A model generated the notes under the pieces. It saw only the letters and a program-made list of their open reading frames with translations, was not told where the DNA came from and ran no database searches. DNA of 64,000 bases from Spirogloea muscicola (Eukaryota > Streptophyta > Zygnematophyceae > Spirogloeales > Spirogloeaceae), in assembly GCA_009602725.1 (NCBI GenBank), contig WELB01000116.1:360844-424843 (forward strand), written 5' to 3'. Shown here one piece after another: positions 33,401 to 43,895 of the stretch (the stretch's first letter is position 1; the number at the start of each line of letters is the position of its first letter). Both the position numbers and the translations under genes were made by a program.

Positions 33401-36400
33401 CTTGTCAATCAAAGTGGACTTGTTGCAACATTTGTATCTCGCGTCTGCATGCCGCTATCTGAAGAGGGCATGTGGCTTAGGCTATGCCAAGTGACGATCT
33501 TAGCAGTAAATTAATAGCTTCATTGTCACGTGTCTCATGTCTCCAGCCACCCACTGCTAAGGGTTGCGTACATGGACGAAGTGGAGGTGGAGGAGAAGGG
33601 GAAAGTTTGTAAGACCTACTACTCGGTGCTTGTCAAAGCCTCCAACGGTCTAGAGCAGCCAATCTATCGGATTCGTCTTCCTGGCCCTGCTAAGCTTGGG
33701 GAGGGCAAACCGGAGAATCAGAATCATGCCGTCATCTTCACCCGTGGCGATGCGTTACAGACCATTGACATGAATCAGGTGCGTCTGGACAGCAAAGAGC
33801 ACTTCCTTGGCTGAGTCCTACTTTGCACCGGCTTCAACTGAGGCTGGATCTCTTGGGTGTTGTCACAGGACAATTATTTGGAGGAAGCATTCAAGATGCG
33901 TAACTTGTTGGCAGAGTTCAAGGAAGACCATGGCGTACGGCCTCCAAGCATTCTGGGTGTGCGAGAGCACATCTTTACTGGCAGGTTGTGCACAAACTTT
34001 TTCGCTGACCGATATGATGCTTGTGAGCACATCTTTTTTCCTGATCAAATAGGTGCTGGTAATGCTCCACTATAGGTTTCAGCAAGCGTCAGCTGATGGT
34101 CATTCACTGGAGTGGATGCAGTGTGTCGTCGTTGGCGTGGTTCATGTCAAACCAGGAGACGAGTTTTGTGACAATCGGACAGCGGGTCCTTGCTTGGCCT
34201 CTCAAGTATGACAGCTACCCCAAGTGCTATCTAGGTCTGTTATGATTCTGTACTGTACACCAGTAAAGGGGCAGCCTTCTGCCAGAGGCCTGACTCTGTA
34301 CCTTTCACTCCTGCTGTAGAGTACGCTTCCATTATGGTCATCCAGATGTCTTTGACCGGCTCTTTCACATCACCCGTGGTGGCATGAGCAAGGCCTCTCG
34401 TGTCATCAATCTCTCAGAGGACATCTTTGCCGGTATAGTGCAACAGCTCCTTCATCTGTAAGCTTCATGCTACTGTGCTTGAGCAACAGTCTGGCCATGC
34501 CTGCATTTGAAGCAACCTTTTGTAACTTTGACAATGTGGTCTGCACAGGCTTTAATACAACCTTGCGGCAGGGAAATGTGACCCATCATGAATACATCCA
34601 GGTGGGGAAGGGCCGTGATGTTGGTCTGAATCAGATATCCTTATTCGAGGCAAAGGTTGCTAATGGAAATGGCGAGCAAAGTCTATCCAGAGATGTCCAC
34701 CGGCTGGGACATCGCTTCGACTTCTTCCGCATGCTTTCTGCCTACTTTACCACTGTTGGCTTCTACGTCTCAACATTGGTCAGTGCATGCAGACCACCAC
34801 ATTTGGGCAGACAATCCTGTTGTTGCAGCAGGCGCCTCCTCCTTGCCTAAGGTCTTTGTTAGAAGCAGGCTGCTGATCGTCGCCGTGTGTGGGACTTGCT
34901 GGCAGATTGTTGTCCTGACTGTTTATGCATTCCTCTATGGACGAGTCTACATGGCGTTGAGTGGCGTGGAACAGAGCCTGCTCAACAATGCCGCAATCAG
35001 TGGTAACAATGGACTGCAGGGAGCCCTAGCAGCGCAGAGCCTCGTGCAGCTGGGCTTGCTGATGGCTCTGCCAATGGTCATGGAAATTGGCTTGGAGAGG
35101 GGTTTCAGGACAGCTGTCCTTGACTTCTTCATCATGCAACTACAGCTAGCTTCGGTCTTTTTCACCTTTTCCCTTGGTACCAAGGTAAGTCATTCCTAAA
35201 TTCAGTATGCGAGGATATGTCCAGCCTTGCTCTGCTCTCTATTGAAAGACACCTCCGTCAACTTGGCATGGAGGTCGTTGTGAAGCATCCCACTGTGACC
35301 ACAGGCTCACTACTTCGGGCGTACAATACTTCATGGCGGAGCCAAGTATCGTGCCACTGGTCGCGGCTTTGTTGTGGTACATGAAAAATTTGCTGAGAAT
35401 TATCGCCTCTATTCACGGTCACACTTCATCAAGGCTTTTGAGATCTTGATTCTCTTGATCTTGTACGGCACATATGGTGCCGCAGAAATGCGCAAGGGTG
35501 CAGCATTTTTGTTTCTCACCTTTTCCATGTGGTTCCTAGTGGTCAGGTAACAAAAACTGCCTCTGACTTGCACATGACCTGCATATGTCTTCCTTCCACT
35601 TCAGCTCTGACCCTTCAGTGCTTTTGCCAATGAGTAAGCCCACATGATAAGGACATCACAGACACCATCTTAATCAGCAGAGCACTCTTTTGCAGCTGGC
35701 TTTTTGCACCCTTTTTCTTCAATCCCTCGGGCTTTGAGTGGCAAAAGATTGTGGAGGACTGGGAGGATTGGATCAAATGGCTTGCAAGTCATGGAGGCAT
35801 CGGCATCAAGGCTGACAAGGTGCCCACTTCACCAGCATCCTGGCATGGAGCTGGTACTGAGAGCGTCCTGGTTGCTGATGCGACATGACATGCATTGCAT
35901 TGCATTCAGAGTTGGGAAACATGGTGGGACGAGGAGCAAGAACACCTGCAGACAACTGGCTTCATTGGACGAGTCACGGAGGCTGTGCTGGCACTTCGGT
36001 TCCTCCTTTTCCAATACGGGATTGTGTATGCGCTCGACATTTCCGACCAGAACAAGTCCATAGGGGTAAGTAACTGTCCAAAGTGTTAACGAGCGGATAT
36101 TCGATTAGCATGCAAGTGAAACCCTTAGCTGTTCCATTTGACAGGCACATAGCAGCTCAGGTGGCTGGAAGGGGGCTAAGCAGACTGGATATCTGACTTG
36201 CCACTCTCCTTTTTGCAGGTGTATGCGCTGTCTTGGGTGGTCGTTTTTGCAGTGCTGCTGTGCCTGAAGATTGTGTCACTGGGGCGCAAAAGATTTAGTG
36301 CAGACTTCCAGCTCATGTTCCGACTGGTCAAGGCTGTTGTGTTGCTCATTGTTATGTTAACGCTGGGCGTCCTTCTGGCAACTACACGGCTTACCGTCGG

Positions 36401-36814
36401 CGATCTCTTTGCCTGCCTTCTAGCCTTTCTGCCCACCGCCTGGGCAATCCTGCTGGTAAGCTGATTACCTGGGAGAAACCTGCAAGAGCTGAGTTGACGG
36501 GCCCTACTTAGTGATCTTACCCTTGTATTGTACTTTCTGTCCCTTGTGTTGTATTTACAAGTTGCATAAGTTGGAGATCTTGCGTGCAGATTGCACAGGC
36601 TTTTAGGCCGGTCGTTGAGCAAGCGGGCCTGTGGGAGAGCATCCGTACACTGGCCAGGGCATTTGAGTGGCTCATGGGTATCATCATCTTTGCACCGATT
36701 GCGGTGCTAGCCTGGTTTCCCTTTGTGTCTGAGTTCCAGACACGGCTCCTGTTCAACCAGGCCTTCAGCCGAGGCCTCCAGATCTCTCGCATCCTTGCAG
36801 GTCGCAAACGATAG
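24465..36814 (+). CDS. Callose synthase (1,3-beta-glucan synthase, GSL/CalS)
   Basis: This large multi-pass plasma-membrane enzyme makes 1,3-beta-glucan from UDP-glucose. Exon 1 (24465-24624) gives [20 protein letters not shown]; exon 2 (24936-25036) [19 protein letters not shown]; the next (ending about 25588) [18 protein letters not shown]. This is the Vta1-like N-terminal region of the family. The FKS1 domain has [17 protein letters not shown] (27330). The glucan-synthase core has [20 protein letters not shown] (32330), [14 protein letters not shown] (33170), [20 protein letters not shown] (33720), [20 protein letters not shown] (34380), [20 protein letters not shown] (34580) and [14 protein letters not shown] (34660). 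C-terminal membrane segments follow ([20 protein letters not shown] at 35030; [15 protein letters not shown] at 35725) and the end [17 protein letters not shown] with TAG at 36812-36814. Introns are numerous (probably over 40) and short. All blocks are on one strand and in family order, so one gene is called. Some N-terminal exons between 25.6 and 27.1 kb were not delimited. Confidence 0.9.
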
Positions 36815-37264
36815 CATCGTTTGTCAATCTCATGTGCATGCTGCCTTTGGCCCCACCCTTGAGCAATTGCTCACTGTGTACAGAACAATTTTGTATCAAT
36901 TCTTTAATTGGTTAAGTGGCAAGTGCCAGAATGCAGATTCAGCATACTGTCCTCGAAAGGGCCAAAGAGTCGGCCCATTTGTTGTACAAGAGAAGCTCTT
37001 GTAGGAGAGTGGACAAAACGAAGGTGGATCAGGTCAGAGGGCGGCAATTTACAGTGCTTGCAGAGAGGAGCACTAGCTCCGGCTGCAGCAGTATATGCGC
37101 GGGGCCATGCTCACAGGGGGCGTGCCTACGGTGTACAAGGCTGAATCAGATAGCTATCACTGTGCTGATCGTCTGCCGGAGGACGACTTTTTCCCCTTGT
37201 TCGGTCCACATCGACCCACATTGCTGGACACGCAGTGCGAAGTGCAGACAGAGAGAGCTGCAAA
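36815..37264 (+). other. 3' flank of callose synthase
   Basis: No gene is recognised. Short open frames occur in all frames without family motifs. A repeat tail begins at about 37265. Confidence 0.4.
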
Positions 37265-38255
37265 GAGAGAAGGCGCGCGGTGCGCATGAAATTGAAAGGG
37301 AGGCCAATTCTAGCCTTACAAATGTCCTGTTACGGGGTAATGAGCTAGCTAAGGGGGACACTAAATAGTGAGCACATGCATATCTGACAAGCTAAGCTGA
37401 GGAGCCAAACCACCACCACGGATGCCATTAGCCTGGATTAATGCACGCTCAGCACGCTGGTGTATCGCAAGTGCCTGGGAGCGCTGCAGACTCAATGATA
37501 GCCGCATTCTACAGCATGCAACGATGGCTTGCAAGACGCCAGACTGTCCTAAGCTACCCGCCCGACTACGTCGGCGGGCATCGACATGCAGAGCCAGGCG
37601 ATGAAGGAGGGAAGACCACTACATTCCGTAGCCGCCATACAAGTCCATGGCGCATGGGAGTGCAAGAATCTTCCAGTAGAGACCCGCTACCCGGAGGCTA
37701 GTTTCGCTGTGGCTTCTCAGGATGTTTAGCGCCCAGTGGCCACCTGAGTCGCTGTGTGCGGATGGCGCTTTTCTGGCCGCTTCGGACTTTGTTCATCGCC
37801 TTCTTCCTCGGCAGGCCAATCACAGCCATCGCCCTCGACTGCAAGAGTCGTTCTCCCAGAGCTCAGAAAAAACAATCACAAGATGAAACTAAGCAGCTAA
37901 GAAACTCTCAGTAACCCCTGCTAAGCAGCCTCACGTCAAAGAAACTTGGCTCCTGGAAGCGGGTCCCCCGGCCAGCGCCAGGAAATAAGTTTGTATCAAG
38001 AGCAGGGCCATTGTGGCCAAGTACGAAGGCAAGTACAGGCCAGGGGACAGCGCAGGGCCCGAAGGAGAGCAGGGCTCGCCCAGGGAAAAGAGAAGAACGG
38101 GCTCGCCCATTGAGGATAGAAATAGAAAAGCCAGCTAAAAAAGAATGAACCAAGTACAAGAAGGGGGCCAGGGGAAGCGCTAAAAAAAACAAGCACAAAA
38201 AGAGACTAAGCAGCTACGAAGCACTCAGTAACCCCTGCCAAGCAGCCTCAGGTCA
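37265..38255 (-). repeat. Cluster of LINE tails, mostly minus sense
   Basis: The ggcgcgc...catgaaattgaaagggaggcc tail lies at 37272-37315. A copy of the third tail type at about 37905-37945 reads, on the minus strand, RLLSRGY plus stop; another at 38215-38256 has the same ending (aacccctgccaagcagcctcag). Hairpin and gggcgagccc phrases occur at 37800-37835 and 38085-38140. The region 37320-37760 holds no recognised feature. Confidence 0.65.
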
Positions 38256-39746
38256 GGCCTTTGACACCCTCCAAGTGCAGCTGAACGCGATCGGCCTGGA
38301 TAGTCGGGCGGACAAGTGTAGCGCCTGGTCCCCTCAGGGCCTGCCAGCCCACCTGCGCCTGCCTGAGGGTTGCCAGACACCAGCCGGGGGCCTCCACCCT
38401 CCTCGGCGTCCCCCTAGGCGCACCTGCCTTCGTGACGGAGCAGCTGCAGGCGCGGCTGCAGGAATACCTCCGGCCAGCGGACCGTCTCCACACGCTGCAA
38501 AACATGCAGCTGGCGACCGCGATGCTGACACGGTGCATTGCGCAGCGTCCACAATATCTGGCCCGCACCATCCCCCCCTCGTCGGCGGTGAAGGCAGCGT
38601 ATGCGGCCTTTGACTCCGGCATCCTGGCGTCCGCGGCCACCCTGGGGCAGCACCCCGCGTTCCTCACCACACCAGCTGCGCTGCTGCAGGCTAGCCTGCC
38701 GACCAGCCGTGGCGGCTTGGGATGCCGCTCAGTTGCCCGCGGCTGAAAGGCGGCCTACATGGGTAGCTGGGCTCAGGTGGCAGCCCCAATGTGCCAGAGG
38801 TTCCTCGTGCACGGCCAGCGCGCCCTGGAGCGGGCGGCAGCTGAGGTGGAGATCGGTCAGCTGCCTTTTCAGGTTGCCCTCCGCTCTGCCCGCGACGGGC
38901 TCCTGGCGGTCCACCCCCACATGTCGGAACAGGCCGTTCCTTTCATCCACCTCGCCCACTCCACGCGGCGCTCACTATGCCCGACGAGGTCTTCCGGACG
39001 GCGGTCCACCGGCTCTTGGGCCACCTCCCTCCCTCGTGGGCGTCACTCAATGCGAGTGCGGTGCCCGTCACGTTGATCCTGCGGAGCTGGCCGCCCACAT
39101 GCTCCGTTGCGCACACGGGGGCGAGCGGACCGCTTCCAACGATCTCCTGCGCAATGGTATGCAGGGGGTGTTTTCGGAGGCGGGTTTCAAGGTCGCGGTG
39201 GAGAACTCCTCCATCATGCCCATCCAGCTGGGCGCGGATGGCCAGCCCCATACGCGACGCGCCGACCTGGTCGCCATCCCGCCCGGCGGCGGTCCCCGCA
39301 TCATCGCTGATGTGGTGACAACTGACTGCATCGACTCCGCCAATCCCACCAGATCGGCGTCGTTTGCAGGGCACGCGGTCGGCCAGGCGGCCCGGGGCAA
39401 GGAGCGAAAATATGCTGATCACCCGGTGGGGGATGAATTCGCGGCCCTGGCGATGGATGTACACGGGGCTTTCGGCAGCCGCTGGCTGGATCTCATTCAG
39501 CGGCTTGCCCACCAGGCCATTGACCGGCGGCCGGGTCTGCCAGTGGCGATGCCCGGCTTCAACGCCGCCGGTTCGCTCGCACAAGTCTTCCGCATGCGCC
39601 TGGCCATATCGCTTCAACGCTCCCTTGCCCACGCCGTCCACACGCGCACAGGCCGTGCTATGGCCGCCGCCCCTGGGTCTCGGCGGAGTGCCTCTTTCCC
39701 TGCAGCGAGCTACTCAGACCTGATGTTGCTCACTCGTGGGTACTGA
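38256..39746 (+). mobile_element. LINE-2 copy, 5'-truncated, RT thumb to C-terminus
   Basis: The copy starts abruptly after an opposite-sense tail. It encodes the region just downstream of the RT catalytic motif (FDTLQVQLNAIGLDSRADKC, then SAWSPQGLP), a long linker with PADRLHTLQ and SLPTSRGGLGCRS, and the C-terminal endonuclease region: CECGARHVDPAE, HMLRCAHGGERT, RRADLVAIPPGGGPRIIADV. It ends SYSDLMLLTRGY. Frames change several times and the piece around 38950-38970 joins two non-adjacent parts of the ORF, so this copy is dead. The last open stretch (about 39080-39746) is uninterrupted over the endonuclease. Confidence 0.8.
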
Positions 39747-40014
39747 GCTTCCCTCTGCATCGTTTCTGCCATAGCCTCTTCAGGCCCCGCAGTCGCTGCT
39801 TAGCTCGTAGTTTGGCCCCTTCGAACCTTGTCAATTCTTTTCGGGCTGGCTTCTCACAGCCCTTGCCCCCATTGGGAGAGCCACTTCTTCTGTGTTCTGC
39901 AGTGTTTTGTAGTGTAGTCCTTTCTCCGGCTCCTCTTTCTTTGGCTTTGGACATAGTTTCTTTTTTGGGCTGGCTTTGCCAGCCCCTCTTCTCTATGGGC
40001 GCGCACTTTTCTCC
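39747..40014 (+). repeat. LINE-2 3' tail with two hairpins
   Basis: After the LLTRGY stop comes gagcttccctctgcatcgt, then ttcgggctggcttctcacagccc (39838-39861), gtagtcctttctccggctcc, and the perfect hairpin GGGCTGGCTTTGCCAGCCC at about 39967-39985, then ctctatgggcgcgcac. The same order is seen at 47640-47770 and 56400-56525. Confidence 0.75.
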
Positions 40015-42561
40015 TCCGGCGACCTTGGCAGGGCTGCCCAAGCCTTGGAGCCCTCAACACCAGCACCGCATGATGCGGCAACCTTGGCCGCACTCGAGCA
40101 GCTCCATCCTTCGGCCCCGCGAAGATTAGATACATGGATGGAGAGCTTCATGCCTGCTGAACCGGTGGACCTGGACCCGGCTGTCTTCCGTCGGGCGATT
40201 GTGAGTAGCCGCAAGGCAGTCGCCGGGGGTCCATCTGGCATGCTCTTTGAGCACTTGCGGGAGTTATATGGGGAGGAGGACTCGGAGGATTTCGATCTGT
40301 TGCATAGGGTCGCGCAACATGTTGCGCGTGGGCACCTCACCCATCGTGTAGGCGCAGTCCTCTGCACAAGCAATCTCATTGCTTTGCAGAAGGACAACGG
40401 CGGAGTGCGTCCTATCTCGATGGGGGAGGTTCTGGCGCGCCTTGTGGGGCGCACCCTAATCATGCAGATCCAGGACGATGCCCAGGCGCACTTCCATCCC
40501 CACCAGTTTGGGGCTGGGATGCGTGCTGGCGCTGAGACCCTGGTGCACGGGGTACGAGCGGCACTGGATGTAAACCCCCATTGGCTGGCCCTGAGCGTGG
40601 ACGTACAGAACGCCTTCAACTCCGTGGATCGGCAGGTTATCGCCGAGGAGCTAAGGCAGTACTTTCCCACCCTCCTCCCTCACTTCCGCTGCATGTATGG
40701 CTCGCCATCTGCATTGTTGTGGGGGGCAGGGACTTCTTTGGCTGTTTTGCAGTCAAAGACGGGGACACGTCAAGGTGATCCCATGGGTGGTTTTCTCTTT
40801 GCTCTGGCGCATCACCGTGCTTTGCGCAACACGGCGAGCGCTCACCCTGGCGTTCTCCTCCCGAGTTACGCGGATGATACTACGCTCCTCGGCCCCCCAG
40901 AGGAGGTGCTGCGAGCTTTTGGCACGCTTCAGCACCAGCTCCGGCTCATCGGGCTTGGGATAAGTACTGCCAAGTGCTCTGCCTGGTCCCCCAATGGCAT
41001 CCCTCTTTCCCTCCTTCCCTCGTTGCCTACATCTTGTCAGACACCAGAGGGCGGTTTGAAGATCTTGGGAGTGCCTGTAGGGGACCCGTCTTTCTCGGAG
41101 GGTGCTGTCCTTGCTCGTCTCCAAGGATATATGCAGGTCCTGCCAGAGCTCCCCACCCTCGGGGACTCTCAGTTGGCAGTGGCCATTTTGACCAGGAGTG
41201 TGGCACAGCGGCCGTATTACCTCTTAAGAACGGTCCCACCTTCGGTTACCATGGATGAGGTCTATGCATCCATAGATGTCAGGCTCCAACGATGCCTAGC
41301 TGACATGATTGCTCACCCACTTCTAGAGCAGTCCCCAGCAGCACTGGTGCAATGTACGCTGCCCATCCGTCTCGGTGGGCTTGGTTGTCGCCCCTTGGTC
41401 CGCTTGTGCAGACCAGCGTACCTTGGCTGCTGGGCCCAGGTGGCTTCGTCCATATCTGGACGATTCCTCCTTGGGCAACAACGTGTGTTGGCGCCTCACA
41501 TCAGTACCGTGGTTCAGGGGAGTCTGCCTTTCCAAGTGACTCTCAAAGCATGCCAACAGGACCTCTTTGCCGCATACCCGCCTCTGGTAAATGAGCCTGT
41601 TAGTTTTGCTGCCTGGGCTGACGTTTCTGATGTCAAGGCTCAATCGCGGTTTACCCGTGCTGCAGACGAGCAACCACTGGAGCATCTCCGGAGTCTCCTC
41701 CAAGGAGATGCTCGAGGCCAGGCTCGGCTCCTATCTGTTTCGTCTCTGGGAGCGTCTGAGTGGCTCCGCGCTTTGCCTTTGCATGCGGGCTTGCGGATGG
41801 AGAATGCTTTGTTTTGCGATGCTATGCGCCGCCGTCTTGGCTTGCCATCCCTGTGCTTGGCAGGGGTGACCCAATGTGAATGTGGGCTTATTGAGCATGA
41901 TGCATTGCTCATGGGTGACCACATGCTCAGGTGTGCCAAAGGCAGTGAGCGCACGGGCTCCCACAACCTCCTACGTGACGCCATGTATGGCATCGTCAAG
42001 GAGGCGGGATATCAAGTGGCGTTGGAGAGCACTGGGGTGATGCCCATCCTCCTCCGCAATGGGGTCCCTCGGACGAGGCGTGTCGATCTGGTCGGCGTCC
42101 CCCTGGGAGGTGGCAAGCGGCTCCTCATGGACGTTGTCCTCACCGACAGCTTCCGGACGAAGGGCCCCATTACTTCTGAGACCGGCTACGCTGTGAAGGT
42201 AGCCGAACGGAAGAAGCTGCACAAGTACAAGGACCACCCGGCGGGTGATACCTTTTACCCCCTGGCCATGGACATCCATGGGTGTTACGGGGGTCGGTGG
42301 TCCTCGTTACTTTCGCTGCTGGCCTCTCAAGCTGACCAGCGGCGCCGGGAGCAGGGTGCTGCCCTTCCCGGTGGCTCGGTGCCTTTGGGTCTGGTGTCCT
42401 GCTACCGTATGCGACTGTCTATGTCCCTGCAGCGCTCCCAAGCGCTTGCTTTGCACCGCCGCGCTGGTCGCGCCCTTGCAGCAGCCTCTGGCTTGCGCAG
42501 CGGGGTTGCTCTTCCTCCCCTCAGCTCATCTGACTTCCTACTGCTGACACGGGGGTATTGA
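39976..42561 (+). CDS. LINE-1 ORF: reverse transcriptase with zinc finger and restriction-like endonuclease
   Basis: An uninterrupted frame of 861 codons; the first dozen or so codons come from the preceding tail. RT motifs in order: RPISMGEVLARLVGRTLI, HQFGAGMRAGAETLV, LSVDVQNAFNSVD (motif A), KTGTRQGDPMGGFLFALA (motif B), SYADDTTLLG (motif C, catalytic YADD), GISTAKCSAW (motif D) and LKILGVPVGD (motif E). Then a linker, a CECG...HMLRC finger (C-x-C-x12-H-x3-C), RTGSHNLLRDA, and RRVDLVGVPLGGGKRLLMDV, where R-x-D and D spaced by 14 fit the R/K-PD-x12-14-D endonuclease signature of R2-like non-LTR elements. A later block GYAVKVAERKKLHKYKDHPA may supply the lysine. It ends SSSDFLLLTRGY. No apurinic-type endonuclease is visible. 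The N-terminus is cut relative to the minus-strand copy. Confidence 0.88.
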   Translation: MPAPLLYGRALFSSGDLGRAAQALEPSTPAPHDAATLAALEQLHPSAPRRLDTWMESFMPAEPVDLDPAVFRRAIVSSRKAVAGGPSGMLFEHLRELYGEEDSEDFDLLHRVAQHVARGHLTHRVGAVLCTSNLIALQKDNGGVRPISMGEVLARLVGRTLIMQIQDDAQAHFHPHQFGAGMRAGAETLVHGVRAALDVNPHWLALSVDVQNAFNSVDRQVIAEELRQYFPTLLPHFRCMYGSPSALLWGAGTSLAVLQSKTGTRQGDPMGGFLFALAHHRALRNTASAHPGVLLPSYADDTTLLGPPEEVLRAFGTLQHQLRLIGLGISTAKCSAWSPNGIPLSLLPSLPTSCQTPEGGLKILGVPVGDPSFSEGAVLARLQGYMQVLPELPTLGDSQLAVAILTRSVAQRPYYLLRTVPPSVTMDEVYASIDVRLQRCLADMIAHPLLEQSPAALVQCTLPIRLGGLGCRPLVRLCRPAYLGCWAQVASSISGRFLLGQQRVLAPHISTVVQGSLPFQVTLKACQQDLFAAYPPLVNEPVSFAAWADVSDVKAQSRFTRAADEQPLEHLRSLLQGDARGQARLLSVSSLGASEWLRALPLHAGLRMENALFCDAMRRRLGLPSLCLAGVTQCECGLIEHDALLMGDHMLRCAKGSERTGSHNLLRDAMYGIVKEAGYQVALESTGVMPILLRNGVPRTRRVDLVGVPLGGGKRLLMDVVLTDSFRTKGPITSETGYAVKVAERKKLHKYKDHPAGDTFYPLAMDIHGCYGGRWSSLLSLLASQADQRRREQGAALPGGSVPLGLVSCYRMRLSMSLQRSQALALHRRAGRALAAASGLRSGVALPPLSSSDFLLLTRGY

Positions 42562-42660
42562 GGGCGCCCTGTCTGCCTAGCCTTTGGCTCCGTCATGAAC
42601 ACCTGTATGCATCTGGCTGGCATTTCACAGCCGATTCTTTCATATCAGCAGCCGCTTTCT
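42562..42660 (+). repeat. LINE-1 3' untranslated tail
   Basis: The tail reads gagggcgccctgtctgcctag, then aacacctgtatgcatctggc, a weaker hairpin ggctgg...cagcc, and ends near tatcagcagccgctttc. Copies follow the other LINE-1 ORFs (56176-56270; minus at 43735-43920) and stand alone at 59695-59795. Confidence 0.75.
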
Positions 42661-43705
42661 CTTTTCTTTTCTTTTCTCCACAGCCACCTTGAAGCCAGCC
42701 TCCGTAAACACCTCCCGCAGGCCATCTCGCAGGAGATTGTGGGAACCGGTCCGCTCGCCCCCGTGCGCGCAACGGAGCATATATGCAGCCAGCTCTGCAG
42801 GGTCGGCGTGGCGGGCACCACACTCGCACTGAGTGACGCCCACGAGGCAGGGAGGGAGGAGGCCCAAGAGCCGGGGGACCGCCGTCCTGAAGACCTCATC
42901 GGGCATGGTGAGCGCCGCGTAGAGTGGGAGCGCTGACAATCACGCCGCCGTTCCAGGGGAGGAGGCTGAGAGAAGCCGGGCGCCCCCGCGAAGGTCAGAC
43001 GGAGGGAGAAGCGCCACCACCTGGACAGAGGCCGCTTTTCGAACCAGCGCCGTGAAGCGTGCCTGGGCACGCAGGTCAGAAGTGTGGGCGAGGTGGACGA
43101 AGGTGACGGCCTGCTCCGACATGTTGGGGTGGACCGCCAGGAGCCCGTTGCGGGCAGAGCGGAGGGCAACCTGAAAGGGCAGCTGGCCGATCTCCACTTC
43201 AGCTGCCGCCCGCTCCAGGGCGCGCTGGCCGTGGACGATGAATCCCTGGCACATGGGGGCTGCAACCTGCCCAGCTGCCCATGTAGGAGGCCGCCTCGCA
43301 GGCGCGGGCACCTGAGCGGCATCCCAAGCCGCCGCGGCTGGCCGGCAGGCTAGCCTGCAGCAGCGCAGCTGGTGAGGTGAGGAACGCAGGGTGCTGCACG
43401 TGGGTGGCCGCGGACGCCAGGATGCCTGAGTCGAATGCCGCATACGCTGCCTTCACCGTCGGCGAGGGAGGGATGGTGCACTCCCGATAGTGTGGCCGCT
43501 GCGCGACGCAACGGGTCAGCATCGTGATCGCCAGCTGCGTGTCCTGCAGCGTGTGAAGACGGTCCGCCGGCCGGAGGTGTTCCTGCAGCCACGCCTGCAG
43601 CTGCTCCGTCACAAAGGCAGGAGCGCCTAGGGGGACGCCGAGGAGGGTGAGGCCCCCTGCTGGTGTCTGGCAGCCCACGGGCAGGCGCAGGTGGGCTACG
43701 AAGCA
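42655..43705 (-). mobile_element. LINE-2 copy, truncated at both ends
   Basis: On the minus strand it runs from GCQTPAGGLTLLGVPLGAPA (RT motif E, about 43670) through PADRLHTLQDTQLAITMLTR, SLPASRGGLGCRS and MPDEVFRTAVPRLLGLLPPC to the finger CECGARHADPAELAAYMLRC and FKVAVE, where it stops at a TTTTC-rich junction shared with the LINE-1 tail (42655-42680). The endonuclease and 3' end are missing. Frame changes are present. Confidence 0.75.
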
Positions 43706-43734
43706 CTCAGTAACCCCTCAGGAAAGAATGGGGC

Positions 43735-43895
43735 TGCTGATGTCAAAAGAGCATCTGGCTGTGAAAGCCAGCCAGATGCATACATGAAGAGCGAATGCGG
43801 CTGCTGACATCAAATGGAAGTGAAGCGGCTGCTCATATCAAAAGAGCGGCTGTGGAAACCAGCCAGATGCATACAGGTGTTCTTGATGGAGCCAC
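43735..43895 (-). repeat. Tandemly repeated LINE-1 tail ends
   Basis: Phrases gctggctgtgaaagccagcc / agatgcatac and gcggctgctgatatcaaaagagc occur two to three times at spacings of about 45-65 bases. In the other LINE-1 tails they occur once. Confidence 0.65.

Noticed and set aside
43735-43895. CRISPR-like array
   Set aside because: Repeats are few, uneven in spacing and part of a LINE tail in a eukaryotic genome.
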